7,972 nt of DNA from Paracoccaceae bacterium (GTDB lineage: Bacteria > Pseudomonadota > Alphaproteobacteria > Rhodobacterales > Rhodobacteraceae). Numbering within the stretch: position 1 is the stretch's first letter; every line of letters starts with the position of its first letter. Below, in pieces: positions 5,946 through 7,972 of this stretch. Location: positions 1 through 7,972 of the forward strand of contig JALORM010000076.1 of assembly GCA_025458985.1 (NCBI GenBank), in the 5' to 3' direction. A program made the position numbers and the translations under genes. A model generated the notes under the pieces. That model did no database searches. It worked only from the letters and a program-made list of their open reading frames with translations, and was not told the DNA's origin.

Positions 5946-6878
5946 TCACAGCGACAGCGCCTCGGCGGTGGACTTCAGAAGCCGCGCCGAGGCGGCCAGC
6001 GCCTCGGCCTCGGCGGCGTCGAGGTCCGGCATCAGGTCGGCGCCGATGCCTTGCCGCCCCACGATGCGCGGCAGCGACAACGCCACGTCGCGCAGGCCCG
6101 CGACTTCGGGCGTGACGATCGACACCGACAGGACGGCCTGCTCGTCCCCCGCGATGGCGCGGGTGATGCGGGCAAGCCCCGCGCCGATCCCGTACCAGGT
6201 GGCGCCCTTGCCCTCGATGATCCGGTAGGCGGCCCGGCGCGTGCCGTCGTCGATCCGGGCGACCACATCCTCGGTGATCGGGGCGCCCACCTGCGCGGCG
6301 AAGGCGCGGATCGGCGTGGCGCCGGCCCGGGCCGAGGACCATCCCAGAACCTCGCTGTCGCCGTGTTCGCCGAGGACATAGGCGTGGATCGACTGCGGTG
6401 CGATCCGCAGGTGCTGGCCCAGAAGCGCGCGGAAGCGCGCGGTGTCGAGGATGGTGCCCGATCCGATGACGCGCGTCGCGGGCAGGCCGGAAAGGCGGGT
6501 CGTGACGTCGGTCATGATGTCGACCGGATTGGTGGCGATCAGGAAGATCGCGTCTGGCGCCGCGCGCATCGTCTCGGCCACCACCGAGCGGAAGACCTCG
6601 GCGTTGCGCGCAAGAAGCGCCAGCCGCGTTTCGCCCGGCTTCTGGCTGACCCCGGCCGCGACGATCACCACGCCAGCGCCCTTGAGCGCGTCGTAGCCGC
6701 CCGCCCGCACCGTCAGGGCACGGCCGAAGGGCACGGCATGCAGGATATCCTCGGCCTCGGCGCGGGCGCAGGTCTCGTCGAGGTCGACGAGGACGATCTC
6801 GGACGCGCCGCCAGTCAGGGCGAGCGCGAAGCCCGCCGCGCTGCCTACCATCCCTGCTCCGACGATTCCGACCTTCAT
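5946..6878 (-). CDS. ldh: NAD-dependent L-lactate dehydrogenase
   Basis: The enzyme interconverts pyruvate plus NADH and L-lactate plus NAD in the cytosol. It has 310 residues, normal for bacterial LDH. The N-terminal Rossmann fold shows GAGMVGS (7-13) and Asp32, the acidic residue that selects NAD over NADP. The active-site loop AAGVSQKPGETRL (74-86) has Gln79 where malate dehydrogenases have Arg, which is the main reason to call this LDH rather than the LDH-like malate dehydrogenase. Further catalytic residues are ATNPVD (115-120) with Asn117, GTILDTARFR (141-150) with Asp145 and Arg148, GEHGDSE (170-176) with His172, and KGATWYGIG (224-232). No Shine-Dalgarno is evident before the ATG at 6878, and a candidate -10 (TAGCAT) lies so close that the mRNA may be leaderless. 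The FAD dehydrogenase gene follows 55 bases downstream. Neither strand of the 205-bp region upstream (6879-7083) holds a convincing gene. Confidence 0.9.
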   Translation of the reverse strand: MKVGIVGAGMVGSAAGFALALTGGASEIVLVDLDETCARAEAEDILHAVPFGRALTVRAGGYDALKGAGVVIVAAGVSQKPGETRLALLARNAEVFRSVVAETMRAAPDAIFLIATNPVDIMTDVTTRLSGLPATRVIGSGTILDTARFRALLGQHLRIAPQSIHAYVLGEHGDSEVLGWSSARAGATPIRAFAAQVGAPITEDVVARIDDGTRRAAYRIIEGKGATWYGIGAGLARITRAIAGDEQAVLSVSIVTPEVAGLRDVALSLPRIVGRQGIGADLMPDLDAAEAEALAASARLLKSTAEALSL

Positions 6879-6884
6879 GCGGCG

Positions 6885-6913
6885 ATGCTACCGCACTGCG
6901 ACGGGGCTCTCCA
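6885..6913 (-). promoter_or_regulatory. Possible ldh promoter, leaderless type
   Basis: Reading leftward, TGGAGA (6913-6908) and TAGCAT (6890-6885) are 17 bases apart, each matching the sigma-70 consensus at about four positions. Transcription would start at or within a base or two of the ldh ATG (6878), which also lacks a ribosome site. The match is modest and the call is tentative. Confidence 0.3.
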
Positions 6914-7083
6914 GCCACCCCGGCTCCTGCCTGCGTGAACCCATGCTGAAGCGCCCGCGACAGAAGCGGTCGGCGCGGAATGTGGCGGGGGGCCAAGCTG
7001 ACGGCCGGGACGGCAGGCTGCATCCGGCCGCCGCCCCGGTCAGTCGTGACAGGTGCCCCTCGGGGAGGTCGCCGTCTCTTGGG

Positions 7084-7563
7084 TCATGGCCTTCCTGCGG
7101 CCCGCAGCATCCCGTCGAGCCGCGCATAGCTTGCCTCCATCCCGTGCTCCATCCCGGTCGCCAGCATTGCCGCCCGCGTGCCGGCATCGGGCAGCGTCAT
7201 GGTGAGCTTCAGGAGCGTGCCGGTGCCCTCGGGCAGGAACAGGGTTTCCACGCGGTTGTCGGGCGTGGGGTCGGGCAGGAACATGCGTTCCACATGGAGA
7301 ATGCGCCGCCCGGGCTCGATCTCGAGATACTCGCCCGTCAGGTGGAAGCCGTTTCCGCTGCCGTCGGCCCATTCGAACCGGATCGCGCCGCCGGGCCGCG
7401 GGTCACTGAGGCAGACGGGCATGGTCCAGCCTTCGGGCCCGAGAAGCCAGCGCTGGATCAGGGCAGGGTCCACATGGGCGCGGAACACCAGGTCCGGCGG
7501 GGCTGCAAAGCGGCGGGTCACGACCACGCGGGCCTCGCCCTCGGTCACAAGCGTCAGGGTCAT
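7084..7563 (-). CDS. SRPBCC / AHSA1-domain protein
   Basis: This 159-residue protein is an AHSA1-like member of the START/SRPBCC superfamily (PF08327), a helix-grip fold with a hydrophobic ligand cavity. Evidence is the N-terminal strand and turn VVVTRRFAAPPDLVFRAHVD (13-32), the helix PALIQRWLLGPEGW (33-46) with Trp39 and Trp46 in the usual places, a central DPRPGGAIRFEW segment, and a long C-terminal helix (MLATGMEHGMEASYARLDGML). Members next to ArsR-type regulators are very common and are mostly uncharacterised; a small hydrophobic ligand or a stress role is assumed for many. The ATG at 7563 has AAGGA seven bases upstream. The stop of the damaged regulator gene lies three bases before it, so the two were one operon. 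Family is secure; function is unknown. Confidence 0.88.
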   Translation of the reverse strand: MTLTLVTEGEARVVVTRRFAAPPDLVFRAHVDPALIQRWLLGPEGWTMPVCLSDPRPGGAIRFEWADGSGNGFHLTGEYLEIEPGRRILHVERMFLPDPTPDNRVETLFLPEGTGTLLKLTMTLPDAGTRAAMLATGMEHGMEASYARLDGMLRAAGRP

Positions 7564-7566
7564 GGG

Positions 7567-7858
7567 TCAGTCCTTTCCGGATCCGGTCTGCATCTCGGCC
7601 AGAACCGCATCGAGGCGGGCGTAGTTCGCCTCGGCGCAGGCGCCGGGGGCGGGCGGTGCCGGCGATGCGTGTCTCGATCAGCCCGGCCTCTTCCAGCACC
7701 TTCAGATGGCGCGAGATCGCGGGCTGGCTCAGCGCGAAGGGGCGCGCGAGGTCGGTGACGTTGGCCTCGCCGTCGAGCAGGCGCTCGACGATGGCAAGCC
7801 GGGTGGGGTCGGCAAGCGCGGCGAAGGTCTCGGGGCGGGGAGTATGAATGCGGTTCAT
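7567..7858 (-). pseudogene. ArsR-family regulator, internal deletion and frame loss
   Basis: The first 75 or so codons from ATG 7858 encode a normal ArsR winged helix: TFAALADPTRLAIVERLL, then the HTH with recognition segment LSQPAISRHLKVLEEAGLIE and the start of the wing (TRIAGTARPRR). From there the frame runs on through unlikely Arg/Pro-rich sequence into the SRPBCC gene, stopping only at 7403. In another frame, from 7638 to the TGA at 7567-7569, the DNA encodes AEANYARLDAVLAEMQTGS, a typical C-terminal dimerisation helix, ending three bases before the SRPBCC start as expected. Compared with relatives, about 20 residues (wing end and first part of the last helix) are missing and the two halves are out of phase; the span is 292 bases, one more than a multiple of three. 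Either the repressor is inactivated or the assembly has an error. An upstream in-frame ATG at 7879 is less likely because it lies in the operator. Confidence 0.75.
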
Positions 7859-7860
7859 GG

Positions 7861-7883
7861 TATATAACATATGGCACATATAT
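7861..7883. promoter_or_regulatory. AT-rich operator/promoter of the ArsR-SRPBCC pair
   Basis: A 23-bp almost purely AT patch just before the regulator ATG contains ATATG (7869-7873) and CATAT (7877-7881) as a perfect dyad with a 3-base centre. The motif ACATAT is also directly repeated at 7867-7872 and 7876-7881. It is the expected place and composition for an ArsR-family operator. A TATGTT -10 (minus strand, 7871-7866) would put the transcript start at about the ATG. No clear -35 or ribosome site is visible. Confidence 0.45.
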
Positions 7884-7911
7884 CTTGCCTGCGCAACGCC
7901 GAAACTGTTCT

Positions 7912-7924
7912 GGCGCGAAGCGCC
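7912..7924 (-). terminator. Short stem-loop after the 7933 stop
   Basis: GGCGC (7912-7916) and GCGCC (7920-7924) form a perfect 5-bp stem around a 3-base loop, eight bases past the stop codon of the possible partial gene. No strong T-run follows on the minus strand (only CAGTTTC), so it is at best a weak terminator. Confidence 0.25.
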
Positions 7925-7932
7925 CGGATTCG

Positions 7933-7972
7933 CTAAGGTTTCGGCCAGACCCAGGGCTCGAACCCGGGCGGA
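7933..7972 (-). CDS. Possible C-terminus of another minus-strand gene
   Basis: The last 40 bases read on the minus strand as PPGFEPWVWPKP followed by TAG (7935-7933). Ten of the twelve sense codons end in G or C, matching the codon use of the neighbouring genes, and a Trp- and Pro-rich end like this is plausible for a real protein. With only 12 residues I cannot assign a family, and the frame could be chance. It would lie about 74 bases upstream of the damaged ArsR gene on the same strand. Confidence 0.3.
   Translation of the reverse strand, partial: PPGFEPWVWPKP

Noticed and set aside
4115..6115. A 666-codon plus-strand open frame opposite the FAD dehydrogenase gene.
   Set aside because: It is Arg/Gly/Pro-rich, lacks any domain, and mirrors a gene with full catalytic motifs on the other strand; long antisense frames are common at this GC content.
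7040..7087. A 15-codon ORF (MTQETATSPRGTCHD) overlapping the SRPBCC stop by ATGA, with AGGAAGG upstream.
   Set aside because: It has nothing downstream to couple to, and a chance ATGA is likely. It is much weaker than the arsR-permease mini-ORF.
7945..7972. Minus-strand CCGGGTTCGAGCCCTGG resembles a tRNA T-arm (5-bp stem with one G-T pair, TTCGAGC loop).
   Set aside because: No CCA or convincing acceptor 3' strand follows, the rest would lie outside the window, and the same bases read well as a protein C-terminus. It cannot be supported as a tRNA.

Overview
The window is gene-dense, very GC-rich DNA with short intergenic gaps, from an alphaproteobacterium most like Rhodobacterales. That placement is inferred from base composition, Rhodobacter-style promoter hexamers (for example TTGGAC-17-TAGGCT) and the protein mix; no rRNA or other phylogenetic marker is present. 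Nearly all of it is chromosomal housekeeping and accessory metabolism. No mobile element, CRISPR array or complete tRNA was seen.

Positions 1-1045 hold the 3' part of a flavin reductase-like gene (+), converging on an unrecognised 179-residue protein gene (-). A 146-bp divergent promoter region follows, with a Rhodobacter-like promoter and an inverted repeat.

Positions 1192-4330 (+) carry mtnP (methylthioadenosine phosphorylase), an ArsR-family repressor, a PF03773 (ArsP-type) permease, and apt (adenine phosphoribosyltransferase) with a strong intrinsic terminator. MtnP releases adenine and Apt recovers it, so the two salvage genes bracket the arsR-permease unit, which has its own promoter/operator and looks like an insertion. 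The ArsR has one vicinal Cys pair (Cys92-Cys93), the arrangement I recall for methylarsenite-selective repressors that control arsP. A 20-codon ORF with a strong Shine-Dalgarno sequence bridges arsR and the permease by ATGA overlaps at both ends.

Positions 4472-6878 (-) form a likely two-gene operon: an NAD-dependent L-lactate dehydrogenase, then a GlcD/D-2-hydroxyacid dehydrogenase-type FAD enzyme. Together they could join NADH/pyruvate chemistry to respiratory oxidation of a 2-hydroxyacid.

Positions 7084-7883 (-) form an ArsR-SRPBCC pair. As written, the ArsR gene has lost about 20 codons and its reading frame near its 3' end, while the HTH, the C-terminal tail and the AT-rich operator-like region remain. 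The last 40 bases may encode the C-terminus of one more minus-strand gene.

No wholly new system is evident. The best leads are the bridging mini-ORF, the two-cysteine arsR/arsP-like unit set between mtnP and apt, the alternative hairpins ahead of apt, and the broken ArsR.
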